From Anaerocolumna sedimenticola (lineage in GTDB: Bacteria > Bacillota > Clostridia > Lachnospirales > Lachnospiraceae): a stretch of 64,000 nt of DNA. The notes beneath the pieces are model-generated. The model saw only the letters and a program-made list of their open reading frames with translations, made no database searches and was not told the DNA's origin. Position numbers and translations under genes: made by a program. Positions 50,154-59,205 of the stretch are shown here, one piece after another; the first letter of the stretch is position 1, and each line of letters opens with the position of its first letter. The stretch is taken from assembly GCF_009931695.1 (NCBI RefSeq), contig NZ_CP048000.1, forward strand, positions 4,296,501 through 4,360,500. Direction: 5' to 3'.

Positions 50154-50744
50154 CTAAGGTTCAGGTGTATATACTGGTTCATAAACTTCCGTAAACCAAC
50201 CTGTTATAATAGCAGAAGAAACACCTGCATCACCTTCTGTGACCTCTGCTTTCCATGGATGTTTTCCCATACCGTCCAGCTTGTTTCTTCGCATTACCGT
50301 CCCCTCAATCGTGGGTGTAGAGAAGGTGATGGTATCTGCCTTTGTCTGTAAGTTGGTTGCTGGTAATCCAAACATCACTTTGTATAGCCAAAAATATCGG
50401 TATGTGCCATTGGCCTTTTGAGCACGAAATCCTACCGCGACAGGAGTCCCCACATTCTCACTTGCTGAGATTAATACTCCGTTGTCATCTGTAATCGCAC
50501 CAGTTAAATCTGCTGCTACAGTTGGGCCAATGTCATCTACACCAAGAGTGAGTGTGCCGCTATTAAAGTCCTTCACGACCTCGGCCGCGCCATCATCCGC
50601 ATATAAAATCGCTTCTACCAACTCCACCGAGAGTTCTGCAGTAATGGCTTTTGCAAGAACTGAAGGTACAGCATAGGTTTCTTCACCATTGATATCTTCA
50701 GTTATTTTTGAATAATACAATCTATCAAGACCGATTGTTGCCAT
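50154..50744 (-). CDS. Major tail (tube) protein
   Basis: 196 residues, beta-rich. Starts MATIGLDRLYYSKITEDING, contains GVDDIGPTVAADLTGA and ALGFRAQK-like VAVGFRAQKANGTYRYFWLYK, the pattern of phi13-type/TP901 major tail proteins. Forms the tail tube. Right next to the tail chaperones. Confidence 0.85.
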   Translation of the reverse strand: MATIGLDRLYYSKITEDINGEETYAVPSVLAKAITAELSVELVEAILYADDGAAEVVKDFNSGTLTLGVDDIGPTVAADLTGAITDDNGVLISASENVGTPVAVGFRAQKANGTYRYFWLYKVMFGLPATNLQTKADTITFSTPTIEGTVMRRNKLDGMGKHPWKAEVTEGDAGVSSAIITGWFTEVYEPVYTPEP

Positions 50745-50747
50745 AAG

Positions 50748-51089
50748 TTACTCCTCCAATCTATAGTTTTTTGCCACATCGATGGCATAATGGTGATATC
50801 CGGTATCGTCCTCGTGGCCAATATACCGACGTTCCGTCACAGTGAAGTCTGCATCTAGTAAAGCTTGTGTGAGCTGCCTTTTCCGTTCTAAGTAATTAAT
50901 TTTTGAGAACAGAGATATCCTAGCTTCCTGCACATCAAATCCCGGGCGATTATCCGCATGGACTTCGAAGATGTCTGAAAGAGGAAGTATCACAGCATAC
51001 TCATCCGGTGCTATATCTGAAAAGATCCCGGTTTCAACGGGGAGTGGTATAGCGGTAACGAGGGTATTGAGTTCTTCTAAAATATTCAT
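50748..51089 (-). CDS. Tail completion/minor tail protein
   Basis: 113 residues. Position between gp10-like and tube protein, and the text EELNTLVTAIPLPVETGIF plus YAIDVAKNY, fit the small tail terminator/completion proteins of HK97-like phages. Starts inside the stop of the preceding gene. Confidence 0.7.
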   Translation of the reverse strand: MNILEELNTLVTAIPLPVETGIFSDIAPDEYAVILPLSDIFEVHADNRPGFDVQEARISLFSKINYLERKRQLTQALLDADFTVTERRYIGHEDDTGYHHYAIDVAKNYRLEE

Positions 51090-51517
51090 ATCTTACTGAT
51101 CTCCTCCTCCAGCTTGGTTATCATTGCATTCATACATGGCTTTCTAGATGTAGTTCTCGCTGGTTTAAGGAAGGGTTTTGCAGGTTGACCATGCTTTCCG
51201 TATTCAATAATACTAGCAATTTTAGCATTACTTTCTCCATCTGATCGTGGCTCTGCAAAACCAACTTTCACATTGAAGTTGCCGCCTCTATCCTGCTTTG
51301 CACCAGAAAGACCCAATGAGGATAGCAGTTCACCAGTGCTTCTTGATGAATATTTAGTATCCCTGCCGATTGCTTTACTAAGATTACCTTTGACTTTAGC
51401 CAGAACCACTTCACCACCAACCTCTAAAACTTTAGGTAGAATTACATCAGTCTGGTCAGATAACCTGGATACCTTTAAAAGAAATTCTTCTGGCATCTTG
51501 ATATTTACTCTTGCCAT
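51086..51517 (-). CDS. HK97 gp10-like head-tail protein
   Basis: 143 residues from ATG 51517 (GAGGTGATG upstream). Contains KVLEVGGEVVLAKVKGNL and KIASIIEYGKHGQPAKPFLKPA, the characteristic C-terminal phrase of HK97 gp10 family. Stabilises the junction of capsid and tail. Confidence 0.85.
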   Translation of the reverse strand: MARVNIKMPEEFLLKVSRLSDQTDVILPKVLEVGGEVVLAKVKGNLSKAIGRDTKYSSRSTGELLSSLGLSGAKQDRGGNFNVKVGFAEPRSDGESNAKIASIIEYGKHGQPAKPFLKPARTTSRKPCMNAMITKLEEEISKI

Positions 51518-51522
51518 ATCCA

Positions 51523-51858
51523 TCACCTCACAGTTGGTTCTATCTTTTCAGTTAAAACCTCAATATACATCCCACGGCTTCTTACATCTTCTACACTTAA
51601 AATTTGATATCTACCGTCATCACAGACTATGACCATTTCTGTTGTAACCTTAAGACCAGAAATTTTCCTAAACCGAAATAGGCAAGAGGCAGTAGAAAAT
51701 GAAGCCATATTTGTCCACCGTTCACTGCTGTGACGATCTTCCTTATAAGCACGTACACTAGCAAGTATGTCATCTCCCTTTATAGAAAAGCCTTCCTTAT
51801 CTTTAATTGGCACGGTGCTGATAATATCAATAAAGGTATTCATCTTTCCAAAGCTCAT
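51523..51858 (-). CDS. Phage head closure protein (SPP1 gp16-like)
   Basis: 111 residues from ATG 51858 with GGGGTG upstream; an earlier in-frame ATG overlaps the connector gene. Beta-barrel pattern with ILASVRAYKEDRHSSERW and RFRKISGLKVTTEMVI. Closes the portal channel after packaging. Confidence 0.75.
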   Translation of the reverse strand: MSFGKMNTFIDIISTVPIKDKEGFSIKGDDILASVRAYKEDRHSSERWTNMASFSTASCLFRFRKISGLKVTTEMVIVCDDGRYQILSVEDVRSRGMYIEVLTEKIEPTVR

Positions 51859-51859
51859 G

Positions 51860-52180
51860 CTATACACCCCACTCTCTGTCAAGGCGTAAAAGTAAGTTCA
51901 CTGTGTTCCATACTTGTTGACCCGCCTGTACACTATCAGCGAAGAAACCAGCCGTCGAACCATCCCTACTTTCATAGAAATGGCTCGACAGCATTATCAC
52001 TGCTTGTTCTGTTGTAGGTGGCATGGCTTTGGTTTCATAATAACCTTCTGTGACATGCTGATAACTCTGTGCGTACGACAATGCTGCAGTGATAAAACCA
52101 ATAAGGAGATCATCATCTTGGTCATGCTTTAGGATTAAGTTCGCCTTGACCTTAGGCAAGAGATTGTCTGCAACTGCCAT
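51860..52180 (-). CDS. Head-tail connector (gp6-like adaptor)
   Basis: 106 residues, helical: LLPKVKANLILKHDQDDDLL, FITAALSYAQSYQ and AVIMLSSHFYESRDG are typical of the Phage_connect/gp6 adaptor that binds under the portal. Confidence 0.85.
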   Translation of the reverse strand: MAVADNLLPKVKANLILKHDQDDDLLIGFITAALSYAQSYQHVTEGYYETKAMPPTTEQAVIMLSSHFYESRDGSTAGFFADSVQAGQQVWNTVNLLLRLDREWGV

Positions 52181-52194
52181 ATCACCAACCTCCT

Positions 52195-52407
52195 TTAGTC
52201 AGCCTCCATTAGTCCTGCAGCTTTTAATTTGACTAGCAAGGAATTAAAATCCGTAACCACCCCAGCGACATCAGTGGCTGTGCTGTCCGCTTGATTTTCA
52301 GCAATTGGGAGCCCCGTTACGGAAGCTCCCTCTAAGATTTCTAATGTTCCGCCAATTACTAATTTCTCGCCGCCTTGTTCCATGTAGTTCTTCGTGTTAT
52401 AACTCAT
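52195..52407 (-). CDS. Head fiber protein
   Basis: 70 residues: YMEQGGEKLVIGGTLEILEG followed by an Asp/Ala-rich loop and VVTDFNSLLVKLKAAGLM. This is the short head-fiber-like family found beside capsid genes in Firmicutes phages. Decorates the capsid. Confidence 0.75.
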   Translation of the reverse strand: MSYNTKNYMEQGGEKLVIGGTLEILEGASVTGLPIAENQADSTATDVAGVVTDFNSLLVKLKAAGLMEAD

Positions 52408-52419
52408 ATCGCACCTCCA

Positions 52420-53613
52420 TTACGCTTTCTGCTGGAGCACCTTAACAGCCTCTGGTAAGATAAGCTTGCCATCAACACGTTGAGTAGCAATAAAGCCTAC
52501 TTGACCTGTAACGGCAAAGAGTTCATTTAATCTTTTGAATACTCTTCCTTGACGATCAGCCACCCAGTAATAGCTGAAGTCACCAAATATTACGGTCTTT
52601 GCTGCTGCTTCAATAGTAGGCACATATGCAGAGGTGTAAAGAGGACGGTTTAGAATGGTATCTGGTGTTCCTGCTTGGATGGAAGGTTGCCATAGATACT
52701 GTCCGTTTCCGTCTTTCAATTTGCGGATGGCTTTAATCGTAGCATCGTTCATTACAAACACAGCCTTATTACGATATGGTGCTTTCAGACTGTAGAACAG
52801 ATCTAACATTTCGTCCAGATTGATAGCTGTTGCTCCAGCTGTAGTAACACCGACTTGACCGCCACCTGTAGCATTTAGAATACCTGTTGGCTTACCTGTT
52901 CCATCACCAACGAAGAAGGCTTCCTCCTCCTTGTTACCAATACGACGTGCGAACTCTCTTGTAATATAGCTTTCAAGATTAAACACAGAATCGTTTAGCA
53001 ATTCTTCAGAAACTTTAATCATGGTTGCCAGTTTATAAGCACCAATGGATACTTGACCAAAGCTATCATCGCTCTCAGGAATTGCTCCTTCTTCATCTAC
53101 CCAGCTTGCAGTTCCTTTGCTTGCTACAACTGGGATTTTTCGATCACCGGAAGATGTCGTGATAACATTAGCAAGTCTACGGAAGATATTCTCTTCTTCT
53201 AGTGCTTCCACTAAGGTTCGCTCGAATTCATCAGGTACAAGGTATCCACCCTCAGAATCGGTACCAATCGTCAATGAATTTTTTACATCATAACTAACCT
53301 TGTCACGCATAGCGTTCCAGAATGCCTTTTTGTATTCAGCACTTGCACGGCCGGTCTTTTCCTCTCCCGTTCTTGTTGGCTGATTCGTAATAGGGTTACT
53401 GGTTGCTTTCGATAATTCTAGGTCGATAGATGCTTGACGTTCCAAACGCTCGATTTCCTTACCAAGAGCCACAACGTCTGCTTCCATCTTTTCATAAGTT
53501 GCAGTGTCTTCAGCGGATAACAATCCATCACCGCCACGTTTCGTATCAAGGAATGCTTTTGCTGCATCCCATGCCTTAGCGCGCTTTTCGCGCAATTCAA
53601 GAATTTTACTCAT
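52420..53613 (-). CDS. Major capsid protein, HK97 fold
   Basis: 397 residues. N-terminal delta domain (about 1-105) is coiled coil and would be cut by the protease encoded upstream. The shell domain begins near SLTIGTDSEGGYLVPDEFE, then ATVITTSS-like ANVITTSSGDRKIPV, GDGTGKPTGIL, and a C-terminal QVGFIATQRVDGKLI. Builds the icosahedral capsid. Confidence 0.95.
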   Translation of the reverse strand: MSKILELREKRAKAWDAAKAFLDTKRGGDGLLSAEDTATYEKMEADVVALGKEIERLERQASIDLELSKATSNPITNQPTRTGEEKTGRASAEYKKAFWNAMRDKVSYDVKNSLTIGTDSEGGYLVPDEFERTLVEALEEENIFRRLANVITTSSGDRKIPVVASKGTASWVDEEGAIPESDDSFGQVSIGAYKLATMIKVSEELLNDSVFNLESYITREFARRIGNKEEEAFFVGDGTGKPTGILNATGGGQVGVTTAGATAINLDEMLDLFYSLKAPYRNKAVFVMNDATIKAIRKLKDGNGQYLWQPSIQAGTPDTILNRPLYTSAYVPTIEAAAKTVIFGDFSYYWVADRQGRVFKRLNELFAVTGQVGFIATQRVDGKLILPEAVKVLQQKA

Positions 53614-53631
53614 TGTATTTCCTCCTTTAAA

Positions 53632-54333
53632 TTAGTGAGAAATTAAAGAAAGCCGCTTATCCAGCGACTCGATTGGGGTTCCTATTTTCGGTTTTTGTTT
53701 TTTGGGAATTTTCCCAAGAAGCGAGTTATATACAGCTGCACGGGAGAATATAAGTCCTTGCCCTGTATCGAGTGGACTTCGCTCTTCATCCTCCGTAAAC
53801 ATAATTTTGTCAGCGAAGCCAAGCTCAATGGCTTTGTTTGCGTTCATCCATGTTTCTGCATCCATAAGGTGGGAGATTTTAGTTCGGGATAGCCCGGATT
53901 TTAGTTCATATGCATTGATGATACTTTCCTTTACCTCATCAAGCAGAGCCTTTGCACGGAGCATTTCCTCGCTGTCTCCGATGGCTATGGTCGAAGGATT
54001 ATGGATCATAAGCATGGATACCGGAGACATATATACATCGCCACCTGCCATAGCAATAACCGATGCTGCACTTGCTGCCAGTCCATCAATCTTTACGGTT
54101 ACACTTCCTACATAATCCATTAGCATGTTATAGATTTGAGCGGCAGCAAAGACATCCCCACCGGGCGAATTGATCCACACTGTTACATTTCCAGAGCCAG
54201 CCATTAATTCATCCTTGAATATCTTAGGTGTTACTTCGTCCCCCCACCAAGTCTCGTCAGATATTTCTCCGTTAAGATAAAGAGTACGATCCTCGGTGAC
54301 TTCATCTCGCACCCAGTTCCAAAATTTTCTCAT
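53632..54333 (-). CDS. ClpP-like prohead protease
   Basis: 233 residues. S14 fold: WINSPGGDVFAAAQIYNML, catalytic Ser in LAASAASVIAMAG, catalytic His in MLMIHNPS, and an Asp later. Processes the capsid delta domain during head maturation. Overlaps the portal stop by 4 nt (ATGA). Confidence 0.93.
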   Translation of the reverse strand: MRKFWNWVRDEVTEDRTLYLNGEISDETWWGDEVTPKIFKDELMAGSGNVTVWINSPGGDVFAAAQIYNMLMDYVGSVTVKIDGLAASAASVIAMAGGDVYMSPVSMLMIHNPSTIAIGDSEEMLRAKALLDEVKESIINAYELKSGLSRTKISHLMDAETWMNANKAIELGFADKIMFTEDEERSPLDTGQGLIFSRAAVYNSLLGKIPKKQKPKIGTPIESLDKRLSLISH

Positions 54334-55576
54334 TGGCTATTTGCCTCCTTTTCATAAAAATTACCCGCCTGAGAAAGCGGGAGCATATTGCCATTAACAA
54401 GATATAAATCACCGCCTTCTTCATAAGGGATGCGATTCATATTCTCTAGTTCACGGATGTCGTTTGCAGACATCCATCCATTTTGTCTTCCGACTGAATA
54501 ACCATTCATACGACTCTGATAATCGCCTCTAAGAAGACCGTCCACATTAAACTTAATAAACAGTGATAATTTCTCGGAAGGCAAAATTAATGACTGCTGC
54601 AATGCCTGTTCCCAGCGAACCACCCAAGGATCAAGGGTGTATTTTACGAATTCCAGCGACTGCTGCTCTATATTGGAAAAACTTGATTTCTCAAGGTCAC
54701 CTATCATATGGGGAGGCACCCTGAATATACGAGCAATCTCATTAATCTGAAATTTTCTTGTCTCAAGAAATTGTGCCTGCTCAGGTGGGATACCAATGGC
54801 TTGAAACTTCATGCCTTCTTCTAAGACAGCAACTTTATGAGCATTTCCACTTCCTTGGTAAGCACTATTCCAACTATCTTTGACTCTCTGTATGTCTTTA
54901 ATTACACCAGGGTGCTCCAATACTCCGCCGGGATTTGCACCGTTAGCGAAGAATGTTGCACCATATTCCTCAGTGGCCAGTGACATTCCAATAGCGTTCT
55001 TAGCCATTGCTATGGGCTATAACCAATAAGACCATCAAAGCCAAGACCAGGGATGTGTAGAACTTCATCCTTGCGAAGCGTGACATAGCCACCTTGGGGA
55101 TTGATACCGCTTTCATCAACATCACGATAATATTTGTATACTAATTCTCCATTTGATGCTCGGCTAACATCCATTTTGCTTGGTAACAGAGGATAAAGTG
55201 CAATCGCCTGGCCACGCCCGTTTCGAACAACCTGTGCGTAGGCATTACCCCAAAGTAAAAGATGACTCATAAGTGTTTCTCGAAACACGAATGAAGTCAT
55301 CTCTGGATTTGGTTCATCATGAAGAAGGTGATATAACGGATGAAAAGGAATTCTTTCTTTTCCTCCGTCCGAACGATATCTATATACGTGTAGCGGAAGC
55401 CCTGCTATAGCTTCAGCTAGTATTCTTACACATGCATACACTGCTGTGGTCTGCATAGCAGTTCGCTCATTCACCGCTTTGCCAGATGTTGTTCCGCCAA
55501 ATAAAAAAGAAAACGAACTGCCCACACGATTTTGCGGTTTATCTCTTGATTTGAACATTCCTTTTAATAGATTCAT
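54330..55576 (-). CDS. Phage portal protein, HK97 family (frame broken in CCC)
   Basis: Two frames: the first (from ATG 55576, GGAGGTG upstream) holds GKAVNERTAMQTTAVYACVR and NAYAQVVRNGRGQ; the second holds KFQAIGIPPEQAQFLETRKF and EIARIFRVPPHMIGDLEKSS. One extra C at 55014-55016 gives GYSPIAMAKNAIG and a 415-residue protein, the normal size. The dodecamer forms the DNA channel at the capsid vertex. Confidence 0.88.
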
Positions 55577-55595
55577 AGACATCACCTCCGAATAG

Positions 55596-57203
55596 TTAGA
55601 ATACAATTAACCCTCGATTATCATAAACAGAATTGTTTGTTCCACCACGACGAATAGCTCTATCAAGAGCCATAATTGTTGCAACCGCACCATCTATCTT
55701 TTCCGTGCTCTTTTCCTTATCCGGCTTAATGTTTCCCGCCGGGTCAGTTCTAATAAAGATATTATCCATCATCCACCGAAGTACTGGGTGTCCACCGTGT
55801 GCAATTTTCTCTTCCAGTGTCAACTTCATCAACTCTTTCGTTGGTGGTGACATATCTTTAAATCCTTGACCGAATGGCACAACTGTTAATCCTAGACCTT
55901 CTAGGTTCTGCACCATCTGAACTGCACCCCAACGGTCGAAGGCAATTTCTCGAATGTTGTATTTAAGGCTTAACTCTTCTATAAAATTTTCAATGTAACC
56001 ATAATGCACTACATTTCCTTCTGTTGTCTTTAAGAAACCTTGTTTTTCCCATATATCATAGGGAACATGATCCCTTCTCACTCTTAGGTCGAGATTATCC
56101 TCTGGTATCCAAAAATGAGGAAGGATAATATACTTGTCATCTTCATACTCTGGTGGAAATACAAGAACAAATGCTGTTATATCCGTTGTTGATGATAAGT
56201 CCAATCCACCGTAGCATTGTCTACCTACAAAACTGTCAGGGTCTACTGCAAATGAACATTTATCCCATTTTTCCATAGGCATCCAACGTACGGATTGCTT
56301 CACCCATTGGTTTAACCGAAGTTGTCTGAATAAGTTTTCTTCTGCAGGGTTTTGCTTTGCATTTTCGCAAGCAATTTGTATCTTTTCAATATCTACCGTA
56401 ATGCCCATTGAGGGGTTGGCTTTTGCCCATACCTTCGGATCTGTCCAGTCATCAGCCTCATCGGCTCCATAAATGACTGGGTAGAATGTTGGGTCAACCT
56501 TTCGCCCTTCTAGGATATCCTTAGACTTTTGATGTACTTCATAGCATATTGAGTGCTGATCATTCCCGGCAGTCGTAATTAGAAAATACAGTGGTTGCTT
56601 TCTAGCATCTCCGGAACCATGAGTCATAACATCGAAAAGCTGTCGGTTTGGCTGAGCGTGTAACTCATCAAATACCACTCCATGAACATTTAAACCATGC
56701 TTTGTATATGCTTCAGCAGAAAGAACCTGATAGAAACTCCCAAGCGGTTTATACACTAATCTCTTTTGAGAAAGTACAGGTTTTATTCTAGCTTTTAACG
56801 CCGGACATTGCTCTACCATCTCAACAGCCACATCAAAAACAATGGATGCTTGCTGACGGTCAGAAGCACAGCCATAAACCTCTCCACCATGTTCAAAATC
56901 ACCGCAAGTAAGCAGTAGTGCTACTGCTGCCGCAAGTTCTGACTTTCCTTGCTTTTTAGCAATTTCAATATAAGCAGTATTAAACTGACGGTAGCCATTC
57001 GGCTTGATAACACCAAACAAATCTCGAATAATCTGTTCCTGCCAGTCAATCAATTCAAATGACTGACCGTACCACTCTCCCTTGGTGTGTTTTAAACAAT
57101 TTATAAAGGCTACTGCTGTATCAGCCGAATCCTGATTATAAACCGAACCATCTGCTTTGAAGATGGTCGGCTTGTATGTCTTTAGTTTTCGTATCGCCGC
57201 CAC
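55596..57203 (-). CDS. Terminase large subunit
   Basis: 535 residues. ATPase: Walker A-like IAKKQGKSELAA (about 80-90), Walker B VVFDELHAQ, then nuclease domain with YGGLDLSSTTDITA, FDRWGAVQMVQNL and the C-terminal KIDGAVATIMALDRAIR, the conserved metal-site region. Packages DNA together with the small subunit. Confidence 0.95.
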   Translation of the reverse strand: MAAIRKLKTYKPTIFKADGSVYNQDSADTAVAFINCLKHTKGEWYGQSFELIDWQEQIIRDLFGVIKPNGYRQFNTAYIEIAKKQGKSELAAAVALLLTCGDFEHGGEVYGCASDRQQASIVFDVAVEMVEQCPALKARIKPVLSQKRLVYKPLGSFYQVLSAEAYTKHGLNVHGVVFDELHAQPNRQLFDVMTHGSGDARKQPLYFLITTAGNDQHSICYEVHQKSKDILEGRKVDPTFYPVIYGADEADDWTDPKVWAKANPSMGITVDIEKIQIACENAKQNPAEENLFRQLRLNQWVKQSVRWMPMEKWDKCSFAVDPDSFVGRQCYGGLDLSSTTDITAFVLVFPPEYEDDKYIILPHFWIPEDNLDLRVRRDHVPYDIWEKQGFLKTTEGNVVHYGYIENFIEELSLKYNIREIAFDRWGAVQMVQNLEGLGLTVVPFGQGFKDMSPPTKELMKLTLEEKIAHGGHPVLRWMMDNIFIRTDPAGNIKPDKEKSTEKIDGAVATIMALDRAIRRGGTNNSVYDNRGLIVF

Positions 57204-57224
57204 CTCCCAGTGAACACTGAAAAA

Positions 57225-57245
57225 GGAACCCCATAACAGGATTCC
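57225..57245 (-). terminator. Hairpin with T run between DUF5049 gene and terminase
   Basis: On the minus strand GGAATCC pairs with GGGTTCC around TGTTATG, then TTTTT. It may stop or attenuate transcription from the cassette into late genes. Confidence 0.5.
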
Positions 57246-57266
57246 CTTCCAAAAATGTAAGCTATT

Positions 57267-57449
57267 CTATTCTCTGACTTCACCCGTAAGAATGAAGCGA
57301 ACATAATCATCTCTATGTTCAGATAGGTAATCAATCAATTCATAGTACCCATCACGTTCTGCAATATCGATAACAACAGGAATGTCAAACATATTTGTTT
57401 CTCCGGTATTTCGAATTGCTAGAATTTGATCCCTAATTTCTTCCGTCAT
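57267..57449 (-). CDS. DUF5049 family phage protein
   Basis: 60 residues, highly acidic: TEEIRDQILAIRNTGETNMF and YELIDYLSEHRDDYVRF. Matches my recollection of the DUF5049 family, often found in Firmicutes phages and plasmids beside DUF4314 genes; function unknown. Overlaps the cyclotransferase stop by 4 nt. Confidence 0.75.
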   Translation of the reverse strand: MTEEIRDQILAIRNTGETNMFDIPVVIDIAERDGYYELIDYLSEHRDDYVRFILTGEVRE

Positions 57450-57894
57450 TCTCCATCCTCCTCTGCAGAGTCGCTAACAGCGTTTCGTAAGATATCAACA
57501 TTAAAGTCTGCACTTTTATAGCCTTCTAAAATAGTACTGTAATAATAACAACTTGGTTGACCGAGTGGTCTTCCTTCATTCATAATATAAACCATTGTCG
57601 TCACGTATTTTTTATCTAGTCTTATCTTAAGTGTTTCCTTTCGATAAAGAAATGGCCATCCTTCATAACGGTCAAGTGCTGTCTCATCTGCGGGTGTGAT
57701 TTCCCATACAAGTACTGGCACACTCCCCCCTTATAAGGCTCAATGGTTGCCACAGCTCCCGCATGTGAGCCTCTAAAAAGTAACCGATAATTATTTATTT
57801 TACTTGCTCCGACCACCTTTGCTGTGGGGCATCTATTTGCCATCTGCTCCAAATTAAGATTGGAGCCGTAGGCAATGTAAAGTTTATTGCTCAT
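57446..57894 (-). CDS. Gamma-glutamylcyclotransferase-like (AIG2) protein (frame broken in G6 run)
   Basis: The first frame starts YIAYGSNLNLEQM, the signature of the GGCT fold; the second has the catalytic-Glu helix LDRYEGWPFLYRKE. One extra G in the run 57725-57730 (C6 on + strand) gives YKGGSVPVLVWEITP and 149 residues, family-typical. GGCT enzymes release 5-oxoproline from gamma-glutamyl amides. Sits 36 nt after an amidoligase gene. Confidence 0.85.
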
Positions 57895-57930
57895 TGTAAT
57901 CCTCCTTTGGTTTTGAGTTTATTGGATTGT

Positions 57931-58830
57931 TCAGGCTGCCCGAAATCGCCAAGCTGCAGAACCCGAAAGCGCTGCTGTTAGATGCTCTCTGCAGTTAGCA
58001 AACTCCTCTCCAATTAAGCCAATGCGGTTTAAGTAAGTCCTCATTGCAAACTTCTCGTTTTCAACCTGTGGTTTCTTAGCAGATGCACATTTTTGCGTTA
58101 AAGCTTGGTTGTTAATGGCTAGAGCAAGAACGATGTAGCTTCTTATCTTACCCGCATGAAGTTCACTATTAAATCCCCTAAGCTCAACCGTATGGTTTCC
58201 TGTGAAAAAACTGTGGAGGTTTAAGAAGTGGTATCGGCTGTTGTGGTAATGCGTACTTTTGCTTTCGCTGTAGCCCTCATACCAAATATCCTCAAGCTGT
58301 CGCATGGTTTTAGGCTTTTTGCGATTCATTTTCTCGACCAGAATGCTATCCATCTTTTTGCAGTAGCTCATTCTCTGAGGTGCTATCTGCAGTGCCTTGT
58401 AGAAAAGGTCATTCTTGCTTGCAATGATATTTACAAAATTTCGTATGCTTCTTGGTGTATGGTCTGCCCCATCAAGGTGAATGTGAATTCCGCAAGTTGA
58501 ATTTGTAAATGCTCCTGCGTGACGAAGCTGCCTAACCAATTCTTGCAATGTTTCTATATCTTCTCGGTAAGTAAGTATCGGACTAACCAGCTCAACGCTG
58601 TATTCTCTTCCAGCAGAAACTGTTCTTCCCCTTTCTTTCCTTTGGCAATTAATGCTGCCATCGTACATTACTTTCCAAACCCTACCGTCCGCTGTTATTA
58701 CCTTCTTGGTGTCGTAATATGTTCCACCCTCCGAATAAGTTCCTTGTAAAAATTCTGCTACCACTTTGGCTGCCTTTTCTCTTGTAATTCCTGTGAACTC
58801 AATCTCAATTCCGAAATTTGCTCTTAACAT
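57931..58830 (-). CDS. Amidoligase-family enzyme with C-terminal VENEK module
   Basis: 299 residues. Amidoligase (glutamine-synthetase-like/COOH-NH2 ligase) signature: GIEIEFTGIT at the start, TCGIHIHLDG in the middle and HTVELRGFNSEL near the end, with metal/ATP-binding acids and His in place. Residues 255-299 (VENEKFAMRTYLNRIGLIG ... LSGSAAWRF) form a separate module that is also found at the C-terminus of the gene at 59205. Would form a peptide or isopeptide-type amide bond; the acceptor is unknown. Confidence 0.8.
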   Translation of the reverse strand: MLRANFGIEIEFTGITREKAAKVVAEFLQGTYSEGGTYYDTKKVITADGRVWKVMYDGSINCQRKERGRTVSAGREYSVELVSPILTYREDIETLQELVRQLRHAGAFTNSTCGIHIHLDGADHTPRSIRNFVNIIASKNDLFYKALQIAPQRMSYCKKMDSILVEKMNRKKPKTMRQLEDIWYEGYSESKSTHYHNSRYHFLNLHSFFTGNHTVELRGFNSELHAGKIRSYIVLALAINNQALTQKCASAKKPQVENEKFAMRTYLNRIGLIGEEFANCREHLTAALSGSAAWRFRAA

Positions 58831-58874
58831 TGTTTTTCTCTCCTTTTAAAGTGTGTATGTCCTTTCGGCATGTA

Positions 58875-58890
58875 TATATATCACTCTAAA
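58875..58890 (-). promoter_or_regulatory. 16-nt shared motif, copy 2 (amidoligase)
   Basis: Identical TATATATCACTCTAAA, 44 nt upstream of the amidoligase start; a GGAGAG ribosome site follows. Confidence 0.7.
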
Positions 58891-58977
58891 AGGGTTATAT
58901 ATCAAGACAATTCACCGATATATCGCGGCATAATCTACACAATCTTTTTGTACATTTCCGTGGCTAAAATGTGTAGT

Positions 58978-59205
58978 TTACTCTTCGATTTTCCTACATG
59001 AGTCCTCGCCAAAAACCACTCCTAGAGAACCTCCCCTATCCCATTTCACATGAATGGTACCAATATCATCAACACTGGTAACTGTACCTTTATCACCTGG
59101 TATTAGTTTCGTATAAGGATCATTCATTTCAATAAGAACCACTCTCGCTCCAGGTGTGTAAGAATCCCTTAAGCCTTTTAATGTTTCAGCTGATATTCCT
59201 CTCAC
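58978..59205 (-). CDS. DUF4314 family phage protein
   Basis: 75 residues: YTPGARVVLIEMNDPYTKLIPGDKG and IHVKWDRGGSLGVVFG, split into a KOW/SH3-like small barrel as in DUF4314. Widespread in Firmicutes phages and mobile elements; role unknown. Starts on the last base of the upstream gene's stop region. Confidence 0.85.
   Translation of the reverse strand: MRGISAETLKGLRDSYTPGARVVLIEMNDPYTKLIPGDKGTVTSVDDIGTIHVKWDRGGSLGVVFGEDSCRKIEE

Noticed and set aside
57931-58830. Reading the amidoligase as a glutamine synthetase proper
   Set aside because: It is shorter than GlnA and lacks the glutamine synthetase signatures; only the general fold family fits.
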